12,378 nt of DNA, from contig DVHV01000089.1 of the NCBI GenBank assembly GCA_018711775.1, positions 1-12,378 of the forward strand. The letters run 5' to 3'. The notes beneath the pieces are model-generated. The model saw only the letters and a list, made by a program, of their open reading frames with translations. It searched no databases and was not told the origin of the DNA. Shown here in pieces: positions 6,254 to 12,378 of the stretch; positions within the stretch are counted from its first letter, which is position 1, and each line of letters opens with the position of its first letter. A program made the translations under genes and the position numbers. Source of the DNA: Candidatus Onthocola stercoravium (GTDB lineage Bacteria; Bacillota_I; Bacilli_A; RF39; UBA660).

Positions 6254-7252
6254 ATGAATTTAAAAGGACGTAGTTTTTTAAAGTTATTAGATTATACTCC
6301 TGAAGAAATTAGGTATTTATTAGATTTAAGTAAAGATTTTAAAAATAAAAAGAAAAATAATATTGAACATACTTATTTAAAAGGAAAAAATATTGTTTTG
6401 CTCTTTGAAAAAACTTCTACAAGAACTCGTTGTGCTTTTGAAGTTGCTGGTCACGATTTAGGAATGGGAGTAACTTATCTAGATCCTGGAAGTTCACAAA
6501 TGGGTAAAAAAGAAAGCATTGCTGATACTGCCAAAGTTTTGGGACGTATGTATGATGGTATTGAATATCGGGGATTTGCTCAAGATAATGTCGAAATACT
6601 TTCTCAAAATGCTGGGGTTCCGGTTTGGAATGGTTTAACTACAGAATTCCATCCAACACAAATGCTAGCTGATTTGATGACTATGGAAGAGAGTTTTGGA
6701 TATTTAAAAGGCCTTAACGTAGTTTTTTGCGGTGATGGACGAAATAATGTTGCTAACTCATTGATGGTTGCATGTGCAAAAATGGGACTTAATTTTACAT
6801 TAGCTAGTCCTAAAGAATTAAGACCAGATCCAGATTTAATAGAAATTTGTGAAAATCTTGCTAGCAGTAATAATACACATATTAATTTTACTGATGATAT
6901 AATGATAGCTACTCAAGATGCAGATGTTATTTATACAGATGTTTGGGTATCAATGGGAGAACCAGATGCTGTTTGGGAAGAAAGAATAAAGCTTTTAAAT
7001 AAGTATCAAGTTAATAGTAAAGTAATGACTAATGCTAAGGAAAATGCTATTTTTCTTCATTGTTTACCATCTTTTCATAATTTAGAAACAACAATTGGTA
7101 AAGATATTTATGAAAAATTTGGTTTAAAAGAAATGGAAGTAACTGATGAAGTATTTTCATCTAATAAATCTAAAGTATTTGATGAAGCAGAAAATAGAAT
7201 GCATACCATAAAAGCTGTTATGTATGCAACTCTTGGAGAAAAACATGAGTAA
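6254..7252 (+). CDS. arcB: Ornithine carbamoyltransferase, catabolic
   Basis: Phosphorolyses citrulline to ornithine and carbamoyl phosphate, the second pathway step; the reverse reaction is anabolic. The 332-residue length is normal. Carbamoyl-phosphate motif FEKTSTRTRC is at 51-60, HPTQ at 133-136, the ornithine-side DVWVSMG loop at 229-235 (D229, S233, M234, G235), and the HCLP catalytic cysteine motif at 269-272 (C270). The SMG loop argues for ornithine over putrescine as substrate. The commonly seen HCLPAFHD reads HCLPSFHN here, a mild variation. The ATG follows the arcA stop by 1 nt, with AGGGAGG (6241-6247) 6 nt upstream. The 3' end overlaps arcC by 8 nt. A catabolic role is inferred from the operon. 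Confidence 0.98.
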   Translation: MNLKGRSFLKLLDYTPEEIRYLLDLSKDFKNKKKNNIEHTYLKGKNIVLLFEKTSTRTRCAFEVAGHDLGMGVTYLDPGSSQMGKKESIADTAKVLGRMYDGIEYRGFAQDNVEILSQNAGVPVWNGLTTEFHPTQMLADLMTMEESFGYLKGLNVVFCGDGRNNVANSLMVACAKMGLNFTLASPKELRPDPDLIEICENLASSNNTHINFTDDIMIATQDADVIYTDVWVSMGEPDAVWEERIKLLNKYQVNSKVMTNAKENAIFLHCLPSFHNLETTIGKDIYEKFGLKEMEVTDEVFSSNKSKVFDEAENRMHTIKAVMYATLGEKHE

Positions 7253-8186
7253 AATAGTTATTGCTCTAGGTGGTAATGCTTTAGGTAATACTCCAGAAGA
7301 ACAAATGGATAGGCTAGAAAGTGTAGCCAAAATTATTGTTAAGTTAATTAGTGAAGGAAATAAAATAGTGCTTACTCACGGGAATGGTCCGCAGGTAGGG
7401 CAAATCGCTTTAGCAATGGAATATGCGCATCAAGGAAATGTAAATACTCCTTTGATGCCATTTGCTGAATGCGGTAGTATGTCGCAAGGTTATATCGGTT
7501 ACCAATTGCAACAAGCTTTGCAAGATGAAATGGAAAGACAAAAAGTTAAAAAAGATTGTGTAACCGTCATAACACAAGTCCTTGTTGCTGCAGATGATCC
7601 GGCGTTTCAAAATCCTACTAAACCAATCGGCGCTTTTTATAGTAAAGAAGATGCTGATGAACTAGCAAAAACACGGGGATATACATTTGTAAGTGATGCT
7701 GGACGGGGGTATCGGAGAGTTGTACCATCTCCTATGCCAATAGATATCGTTGAAAGTCGAGTTATTAAAAAATTAGTCGACGATGATACAGTGGTTATTG
7801 CTGTTGGGGGCGGCGGAATACCTGTTGTAAAAAATGATAAAAGGGAGTTACTTGAAGGTGTTGATGCTGTAATTGATAAAGATTTATCTAGTGCTTTATT
7901 AGGTAAATTGATAGATGCCGATATTTTATTAATATTAACTGCTGTCGATAAAGTTTATGTCAAATTTAATACGCCAGAACAAAAAGGGTTAGATGTTATA
8001 ACTATTGATGAGGCAAGGAAATATATTGAAGCTGGTGAATTTGCTAAAGGTAGTATGTTACCTAAAGTTGAAGCTTGTATTAAATTTGTTACATCACCAG
8101 AAAAAAAGGCAATTATTACGTCTTTAAATGAAGCGGCAGAAGCAATAGAAGGTAACACTGGTACAAAAATTGTAGGAGGAAATTAA
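7245..8186 (+). CDS. arcC: Carbamate kinase
   Basis: Transfers phosphate from carbamoyl phosphate to ADP, giving ATP, CO2 and ammonia; this is the energy-yielding step of the pathway. The start is ATG 7245, because GGAGA (7235-7239) lies 5 nt upstream and the protein then begins MSKIVIALGGNAL, as in the family. An earlier in-frame ATG at 7224 would only add seven residues inside arcB. The 313-residue protein shows LGGNAL (8-13), THGNGPQVG (44-52), AECGSMSQGYIGY (74-86), the central GRGYRRVVPSP segment, VGGGGIP (187-193), the DADILLILTAVD nucleotide-side segment and KGSMLPKVEA. It overlaps arcB by 8 nt and shares one base with the arcD start, pointing to translational coupling. Confidence 0.98.
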   Translation: MSKIVIALGGNALGNTPEEQMDRLESVAKIIVKLISEGNKIVLTHGNGPQVGQIALAMEYAHQGNVNTPLMPFAECGSMSQGYIGYQLQQALQDEMERQKVKKDCVTVITQVLVAADDPAFQNPTKPIGAFYSKEDADELAKTRGYTFVSDAGRGYRRVVPSPMPIDIVESRVIKKLVDDDTVVIAVGGGGIPVVKNDKRELLEGVDAVIDKDLSSALLGKLIDADILLILTAVDKVYVKFNTPEQKGLDVITIDEARKYIEAGEFAKGSMLPKVEACIKFVTSPEKKAIITSLNEAAEAIEGNTGTKIVGGN

Positions 8187-9637
8187 TGACAAAAAAGAAA
8201 AGAAAATTTATGCTCTCAGCATTCTCAATTATCTTCATATTGATAATTGCTTTGGCAATATTATCTCACGTATTGCCTGATGCTAAGTTTGTTGGCGATG
8301 TAATTGTCGATGGTAGTGGTACAGTAGGAGCCACCATTTCTGATGTCTTACTTTCACCAATCTTAGGATTTAGTGATGCTGTAGATGTTTGTGTATTCGT
8401 TTTAATTTTAGGTGGATTCTTAGCAATTGTTACTAAAACGGGTGCACTTGAAACAGGAATTAAGGTTTTGGTAAAGAAATTAAAAGGAAATGAATTAGTA
8501 TTAATTCCAATATTGATGCTTATCTTTTCTATAGGTGGTACTACTTATGGAATGCTAGAAGAAACCGTAGGATTTTACGTTTTACTAGCAGCAACCATGG
8601 TAGCAGCAGGAATGGATACTTTAGTTGGTTCCGCAATTGTCTTATTAGGAGCAGGTTCTGGGGTATTAGGTTCAACAGTAAATCCATTTGCAGTTGGTGC
8701 TGCTGTAAGTAGTCTTCCAGAAGGAGTTACTGCTAATCAAGGATTATTGATTTTTACCGGATTACTTCTTTGGATTACAACCCTTGTAATATCAATTATC
8801 TTTGTAATGAATTATGCTAAAAAGGTTCAAGAAGATAAAGGTTCAACATTTTTATCTTTACAAGAACAAAAAGCAATGGAAAAGAAATTTGCTGCTGAAA
8901 TTGAAGGCTCTAAAGATAAAACAAAAGATGTTAAATTAACTGGTAAACAAAAAGTTACATTGATATTATTAGGTTTAACATTTATAGTAATGATTATTGG
9001 TTTCATCCCTTGGGGAGACTTCAATGTAACAATTTTTGATAAATTTACTGGTTGGTTAACAGGTACACCTCTTGGTGGTTGGTATTTTGCTGAAGCTTCA
9101 GTTTGGTTCTTTGTAATGGCAATCGTAATAGGTATTATAAATAGAATGAAGGAAAAAGAAATCGTCGATACATTTATTGATGGTGCTAATGATATGATTT
9201 CGGTTGTTTTAATTATTGCAGTTGCTCGTGGAGCAAGTGTCTTAATGAGTGTTACATACTTAGATAATTATATTATTTATAATGCTGCAAATTGGCTTTC
9301 TAATTTACCAGAACTAGCTTTTGTACCTCTAAATTATCTGCTACATGTTGTGTTATCAATTTTAGTTCCATCATCTAGTGGACTTGCAGTATTATCAACT
9401 CCAATTATGGGAGGACTTGCTAGTACTTTAGGTTATGGAGTAGAAACAACAATTATGACATTTGTTTCTGCTAATGGATTAGTCAATTTAATTACTCCAA
9501 CATGTGGAGCAATCATGGGAGGATTAGCTTTAGCTAAAGTAGAGTATACAACATGGTTTAAATGGGCATTTAAAATAATTGTATGTATAGCTATTGCTAA
9601 TATATTGATACTTGAATTGATTACTCTCGTATTTTAG
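8186..9637 (+). CDS. arcD: Arginine/ornithine antiporter, YfcC/DcuC-like family
   Basis: A membrane protein of 483 residues with about 11-13 hydrophobic segments. It belongs to the C4-dicarboxylate anaerobic carrier-like (YfcC) family, to which the ArcD proteins of streptococci also belong, and not to the APC-type ArcD. Family signatures are SIGGTTYGMLEETVGFY (about 115-131, with E125 and E126 inside the membrane region), a first-half VLGSTVNPFAVG segment, and PSSSGLAVLSTPIMGG in the second half (P395-G399). A hydrophilic loop of about 50 residues (near 212-260) separates the halves. The ATG overlaps the arcC stop by one base, with AGGAGG (8174-8179) 6 nt upstream. Position as the last gene of arcABCD makes arginine-ornithine exchange the likely function; substrate specificity is inferred. 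It is the only gene in the window ending in TAG. Confidence 0.9.
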   Translation: MTKKKRKFMLSAFSIIFILIIALAILSHVLPDAKFVGDVIVDGSGTVGATISDVLLSPILGFSDAVDVCVFVLILGGFLAIVTKTGALETGIKVLVKKLKGNELVLIPILMLIFSIGGTTYGMLEETVGFYVLLAATMVAAGMDTLVGSAIVLLGAGSGVLGSTVNPFAVGAAVSSLPEGVTANQGLLIFTGLLLWITTLVISIIFVMNYAKKVQEDKGSTFLSLQEQKAMEKKFAAEIEGSKDKTKDVKLTGKQKVTLILLGLTFIVMIIGFIPWGDFNVTIFDKFTGWLTGTPLGGWYFAEASVWFFVMAIVIGIINRMKEKEIVDTFIDGANDMISVVLIIAVARGASVLMSVTYLDNYIIYNAANWLSNLPELAFVPLNYLLHVVLSILVPSSSGLAVLSTPIMGGLASTLGYGVETTIMTFVSANGLVNLITPTCGAIMGGLALAKVEYTTWFKWAFKIIVCIAIANILILELITLVF

Positions 9638-9659
9638 TTCAAAATGTTGATAAATGTGT

Positions 9660-9686
9660 GAAAAAAAGCAAAAATTGCTTTTTTTT
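9660..9686 (+). terminator. Rho-independent terminator after the arc operon
   Basis: AAAAAAAGCAA (9661-9671) pairs with TTGCTTTTTTT (9675-9685) around an AAA loop, with eight T residues at 9679-9686. There are only two G-C pairs, but the stem is perfect and the T tract is long. Confidence 0.82.
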
Positions 9687-9698
9687 ATTGGAATACAG

Positions 9699-9707
9699 TG
9701 TTATAAT
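9699..9707 (+). promoter_or_regulatory. Extended -10 promoter of the second carrier gene
   Basis: TGTTATAAT is a perfect extended -10 ending 19 nt before the ATG at 9727. The -35 position falls in the T tract of the arc terminator and has no recognisable hexamer. Transcription would begin about at the AAGGAGG ribosome binding site (9714-9720), giving a leader of about 13 nt. Confidence 0.65.
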
Positions 9708-9726
9708 TTTGTTAAGGAGGTAGAGA

Positions 9727-11523
9727 ATGAAAAAAGTATTTGAAAAATATGGAGTACTAAAATGTATTGGTTCTATTTTGGATATTTTAGGTATTATCCT
9801 AGTAGTAATAGCTATGCCATTAGCCAATGAGTCTGTAGAAACAATTTTAAGACTAACAGGTATTTTGATGATAATCATTGGTACTTTTGCAGTTTTCTTT
9901 GATAATATTAAAGAAAAGACAACCAAGGTAGGTTTAGTTGGGTCAATTCTTTTAGTTTTAAGTTTCGTTTTAATTGCAATATCAGCATTTATCGATGAAA
10001 CAAATTCCGATTTATTAAATGCTGATGTAATAGTTAAATTAGCTGCTATGACAGTTTTCGTTGTAGGTGGATTATGTTTATCTTTAACAGCTAAAGAACA
10101 TCGCTTTATTAAATCACTTTTTGTTATTATTGCTGCTATTGTGGTATTTACATGGCTAGTACCATATGGTTATTTCAATGGATCTGATTTTTACGATTAT
10201 GGAATGAAACGTATTGGTGTCATGGATATAAGTGTAGCTATTTATAATGCTTTATATTATTGTGTTGATAAGGTAGTATATCTATTTATCTTAGCAGGTT
10301 TTTATGGAGTATTATCTAAAATAAGTGGTTACCAAAAAATGGTTAGTGGATTAGCGACTAAATTTGCAAAACATCCAATTTTAGTTTCTATAATAATGTC
10401 TGTGTTAATATTTGTATTAACATCATTATTTAGTCAAACTTTAATTGTATTGTTATTTATCCCATTATTCATATCTATTTTATTAAATATGAAAATAGAT
10501 AAATTAACAACTTTTGCTATAACATTTGGTTCAGTTTTAGTAGGTATTTTAGGGGCAACATATGGAACTGAAGGGTTAACTATGTTTAACTATTATATTA
10601 CTTACTATACTGGTTTAGATGTAGCAACTACTGGTCTTACTTATCGTTTTATTATAGCTGCTGTAGCATTAGTATTATATAATTTCTTTATTTGTATGCG
10701 ATTGAAAAAAGTACTTAAAGAAAATAACAAAGATAGTAAGAATGCAGATGAACAAGATGATCCATTTAGAATTGAAGTATCTAAAAAGAAAACTAGTGTT
10801 ATTCCTGTTGCAGTTGTATTGTTTGTTTTAGCTGTAGTAACAATTTTATGTTACATTAATTGGAATGATAATTTTGGTATAGCCATATTTACTGAGTTCC
10901 ATGAATGGTTAACTGAATTGGCTCCAGTTGAAGATTTCTTTATTATGAGTTATCTTCTAGGTAGCAATGCTCAAGCATTCGGAGAATATACATATGTATT
11001 TGCTGTTTGTAGTGTAATGCTTATTGCAATTGGTTTAATTGCTTACTTATACCGAATGAAATTTAATGAATTTATTGAAGCATTCTATAATGGAACAAAG
11101 AAAATGTTTAAACCAATTTGTTATGTAGCTGCTGTATATTTAGTATTTGGTTTATGTTACAATACACCATTTATGGCATACATTTCTAATTGGATGTTCA
11201 ATTTAGTTGAAGGTTTTAATCCTTTTATAACATCATTATTGGCTTTCATTTCATCTGTATTCCATAATGATTTAGGATTTACAAGCTTCTTAGTAGCACC
11301 ATATATTGCTAATGTATATTCTAGTAATTTGGATTTAGTTCATACTATATACATGTCAATGTATGGAGTTATTCAAATGTTCATGCCAACAAGTTTCATG
11401 TTAGCACTTGGTTTATCTCTAATGAAATTAGATTATAAATCTTGGCTTAAATACATTTGGTTATTTGTAGTTGGAATGATAGTTATACTGTTAGTATTAT
11501 TTACAGTAGTAACATATATTTAA
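9727..11523 (+). CDS. Divergent YfcC/DcuC-like membrane carrier with four-helix N-terminal extension
   Basis: A 598-residue, strongly hydrophobic protein. From about residue 124 it parallels ArcD: VDKVVYLFILAGF resembles VDVCVFVLILGGF, IDKLTTFAI (from 257) resembles MDTLVGSAI of ArcD (from 143), and the second half keeps the FNEFIEAFYNGTKKM and SWLKYIWLFV pattern. It is thus a distant paralogue of the arc carrier. Two ArcD signatures are absent: the GGTTYGMLEE segment is replaced by VLTSLFSQ (230-237), and PSSSGLA by FHNDLGFTS (512-520). Residues 1-123 add four predicted membrane segments (about 12-32, 42-60, 69-90, 102-122) that ArcD lacks. A charged loop (about 332-360) separates the halves. 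AAGGAGG lies 6 nt before the ATG. It has its own promoter after the arc terminator. A role in amino acid transport (ornithine, citrulline or another solute) is possible, but the substrate is unknown. Confidence 0.85.
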   Translation: MKKVFEKYGVLKCIGSILDILGIILVVIAMPLANESVETILRLTGILMIIIGTFAVFFDNIKEKTTKVGLVGSILLVLSFVLIAISAFIDETNSDLLNADVIVKLAAMTVFVVGGLCLSLTAKEHRFIKSLFVIIAAIVVFTWLVPYGYFNGSDFYDYGMKRIGVMDISVAIYNALYYCVDKVVYLFILAGFYGVLSKISGYQKMVSGLATKFAKHPILVSIIMSVLIFVLTSLFSQTLIVLLFIPLFISILLNMKIDKLTTFAITFGSVLVGILGATYGTEGLTMFNYYITYYTGLDVATTGLTYRFIIAAVALVLYNFFICMRLKKVLKENNKDSKNADEQDDPFRIEVSKKKTSVIPVAVVLFVLAVVTILCYINWNDNFGIAIFTEFHEWLTELAPVEDFFIMSYLLGSNAQAFGEYTYVFAVCSVMLIAIGLIAYLYRMKFNEFIEAFYNGTKKMFKPICYVAAVYLVFGLCYNTPFMAYISNWMFNLVEGFNPFITSLLAFISSVFHNDLGFTSFLVAPYIANVYSSNLDLVHTIYMSMYGVIQMFMPTSFMLALGLSLMKLDYKSWLKYIWLFVVGMIVILLVLFTVVTYI

Positions 11524-11546
11524 GAGTTCAAAAAGAACTCTTTTTT
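11522..11546 (+). terminator. Rho-independent terminator after the second carrier
   Basis: AGAGTTC (11523-11529) pairs with GAACTCT (11535-11541) around a five-A loop, extended by one A-T pair, with six T residues at 11541-11546. The stem begins within the stop codon of the carrier gene. Confidence 0.87.
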
Positions 11547-11566
11547 ATTTGCATAAAATCAACTCG

Positions 11567-11608
11567 TAGACAAAATATATCTATTGACTTTTAGATAAAA
11601 TTTGTCTA
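11567..11608. repeat. Two tandem 17-bp operator-like dyads upstream of the surface protein
   Basis: Two copies of TAGAyAAAATwTrTCTA lie at 11567-11583 and 11592-11608, identical at 14 of 17 positions and separated by 8 bp (TTGACTTT). Each is itself an approximate palindrome with TAGA/TCTA ends. The second extends to 11590-11610 with 10-bp arms matching at 9 of 10 positions. Together they also form a long imperfect hairpin. The site is about 50-95 bp upstream of the probable -10. This is consistent with a pair of regulator binding sites; the regulator is not identified. Confidence 0.5.
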
Positions 11609-11657
11609 AACTTAATATAGTAGATGATAGGTTTCGACAAGATATTTGGATTATATT

Positions 11658-11666
11658 TGTTATATT
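11658..11666 (+). promoter_or_regulatory. Extended -10 promoter of the TasA-like surface protein gene
   Basis: TGTTATATT matches TGnTATAAT with one mismatch and ends 22 nt before the ATG at 11689, like the other promoters in the window. TCGACA (11634-11639) is a near-perfect -35 hexamer, but its 21-nt spacer is too long to be convincing. Confidence 0.5.
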
Positions 11667-11688
11667 AAAGTTGAGAGGATGTTGTTTT

Positions 11689-12378
11689 ATGAAAAATTTA
11701 ATATCTAAATTTAAAAATTCAAAAAATAAGAAAAATATAGTTTTTATGGCAGTAGCTGCCATAACTTTAATTGTTGTAACTCTTGGAGCAACATATGCAT
11801 ACTTTCAAGCCCAAGGTACTGGTGGAGCAAATATCGATACCGATGTTATAACAGGAACAACAGATCTCTTGTCATTTTCATTCGGAGATGAAATAAATAT
11901 CCAAGCTAATGAAGAAAACTTTGCTGAAGGTATGCCGAGTTTATCAGATAGTACCACAGGTTCAGCAATACTTAGAGCAAACGATGCAACAAATAGTGCA
12001 ACTGCAACATATAATATATACTTAATAATTGAATCAAATGATTTCGAATATACAACAGAAGAAGGGACACCAGAATTATTACTTAATGTAACAGATCCAA
12101 ATGGTAATCCCGTAGAGAACATTACAGGTTTGGTTCACTATGAAGATGGATTTGATATAACAACAAGGACCGGAGGATTCCTTTTAGTTCCGGATTATGA
12201 AATAAGTGCTACAACAGTCCAAACAATTCAAGACTGGTTAATAGAAGTAACATTTGTCAATCTAGATAGTGACCAAAATGCTAATACAGGTAAAACATTA
12301 ACAGGAAAATTATATATAACGCAAGACCAAATGAGCAGTTATGAATTAACACAAATAAATAATATAGAATCAACAACA
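11689..12378 (+). CDS. Secreted surface protein with TasA/camelysin-like N-terminus, 3' end outside the window
   Basis: An ATG at 11689 opens a frame that stays open to the window edge, giving 230 residues with no stop. GAGAGG (about 11673-11678) lies about 10 nt before it. The N-terminus is strongly basic (nine Lys in residues 1-15 region), followed by a hydrophobic segment (17-34) and the motif GATYAYFQAQ (33-42). This resembles the signal/mature boundary of SipW-processed TasA and camelysin proteins. The rest is rich in Thr, Ser, Asn and Asp, contains a single Trp and no Cys, and alternates hydrophobic and polar residues, as expected for an extracellular beta-rich domain (for example NSATATYNIYLIIESNDFEY and GKTLTGKLYITQ). 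Many gut Bacillota encode large surface proteins with such starts. The role (fibre, adhesin or other) cannot be decided. It stands alone behind its own promoter. Confidence 0.85.
   Translation, partial: MKNLISKFKNSKNKKNIVFMAVAAITLIVVTLGATYAYFQAQGTGGANIDTDVITGTTDLLSFSFGDEINIQANEENFAEGMPSLSDSTTGSAILRANDATNSATATYNIYLIIESNDFEYTTEEGTPELLLNVTDPNGNPVENITGLVHYEDGFDITTRTGGFLLVPDYEISATTVQTIQDWLIEVTFVNLDSDQNANTGKTLTGKLYITQDQMSSYELTQINNIESTT

Noticed and set aside
7224..7244. ATG at 7224 as the start of arcC
   Set aside because: GGAGA lies 5 nt before ATG 7245 and the family start is M-(S/x)-K-I-V-I-A-L-G-G-N; the earlier start only adds residues encoded inside arcB.
11584..11612. TTGACT (11584-11589) as a -35 with a -10 near 11607-11618
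   Set aside because: TTGACT is good, but at 17 nt spacing the hexamer is TAAACT, and better -10s (TAATAT, TATAGT) are 23-26 nt away; the extended -10 at 11658 is better placed. A minor promoter cannot be excluded.
11805..12122. Minus-strand open frame of 105 codons opposite the TasA-like protein
   Set aside because: It is antisense to a frame with a signal peptide, ribosome binding site and promoter; its translation shows no family pattern and no ribosome binding site was found.
1..12378. CRISPR arrays, tRNA/rRNA genes, insertion sequences, prophage or defence genes
   Set aside because: No regularly spaced repeats, tRNA-like cloverleafs, transposase or integrase motifs, or terminal inverted repeats were seen; gene content is explained by housekeeping, transport, arginine catabolism and surface proteins.

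Overview
The window looks like chromosomal DNA of a very AT-rich, low-GC Gram-positive anaerobe, most like uncultured gut Bacilli near the Mollicutes/Erysipelotrichia (RF39-like). This placement is inferred from base composition, strong AGGAGG-type ribosome binding sites, surface-protein architecture and the gene set, not from a phylogenetic marker search. All ten complete genes are on the plus strand and end in TAA (nine) or TAG (one). Every tryptophan I checked is TGG and no gene has an internal TGA, so the standard bacterial code fits.

Layout. 1-58 (minus): possible start of a divergent gene cut by the window edge. 187-729: small exported surface protein with a C-terminal membrane/wall-anchor-like tail, closed by a terminator. 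806-2716: lysyl-tRNA synthetase carrying an extra C-terminal tRNA-binding domain, closed by a terminator. 2817-4937: three-gene polar amino acid ABC importer (lipoprotein, permease, ATPase). 5011-9637: complete arginine deiminase operon arcA-arcB-arcC-arcD with tight or overlapping junctions, closed by a terminator. 9727-11523: a second, divergent ArcD/YfcC-like carrier with its own promoter and an extra four-helix N-terminus, closed by a terminator. 11689 to the right edge: 5' part of a secreted surface protein with a TasA/camelysin-like N-terminus, preceded by two tandem operator-like dyads.

How the genes work together. ArcD is expected to exchange external arginine for ornithine. ArcA converts arginine to citrulline plus ammonia, ArcB splits citrulline with phosphate into ornithine and carbamoyl phosphate, and ArcC makes ATP from carbamoyl phosphate. 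No terminator separates the ABC importer from arcA, so the importer is probably an arginine (or related amino acid) scavenging system transcribed into the arc genes. arcA also has its own promoter, whose -35 region overlaps a perfect inverted repeat.

The most distinctive features are: (i) a nearly uniform promoter style, TGnTATAAT placed 17-30 nt before the start codon at seven starts, implying very short leaders and little dependence on a -35 box; (ii) the LysRS fusion; (iii) the unusual second carrier; (iv) the tandem dyads before the last gene. I see no CRISPR array, tRNA, rRNA, transposase, phage or defence genes.
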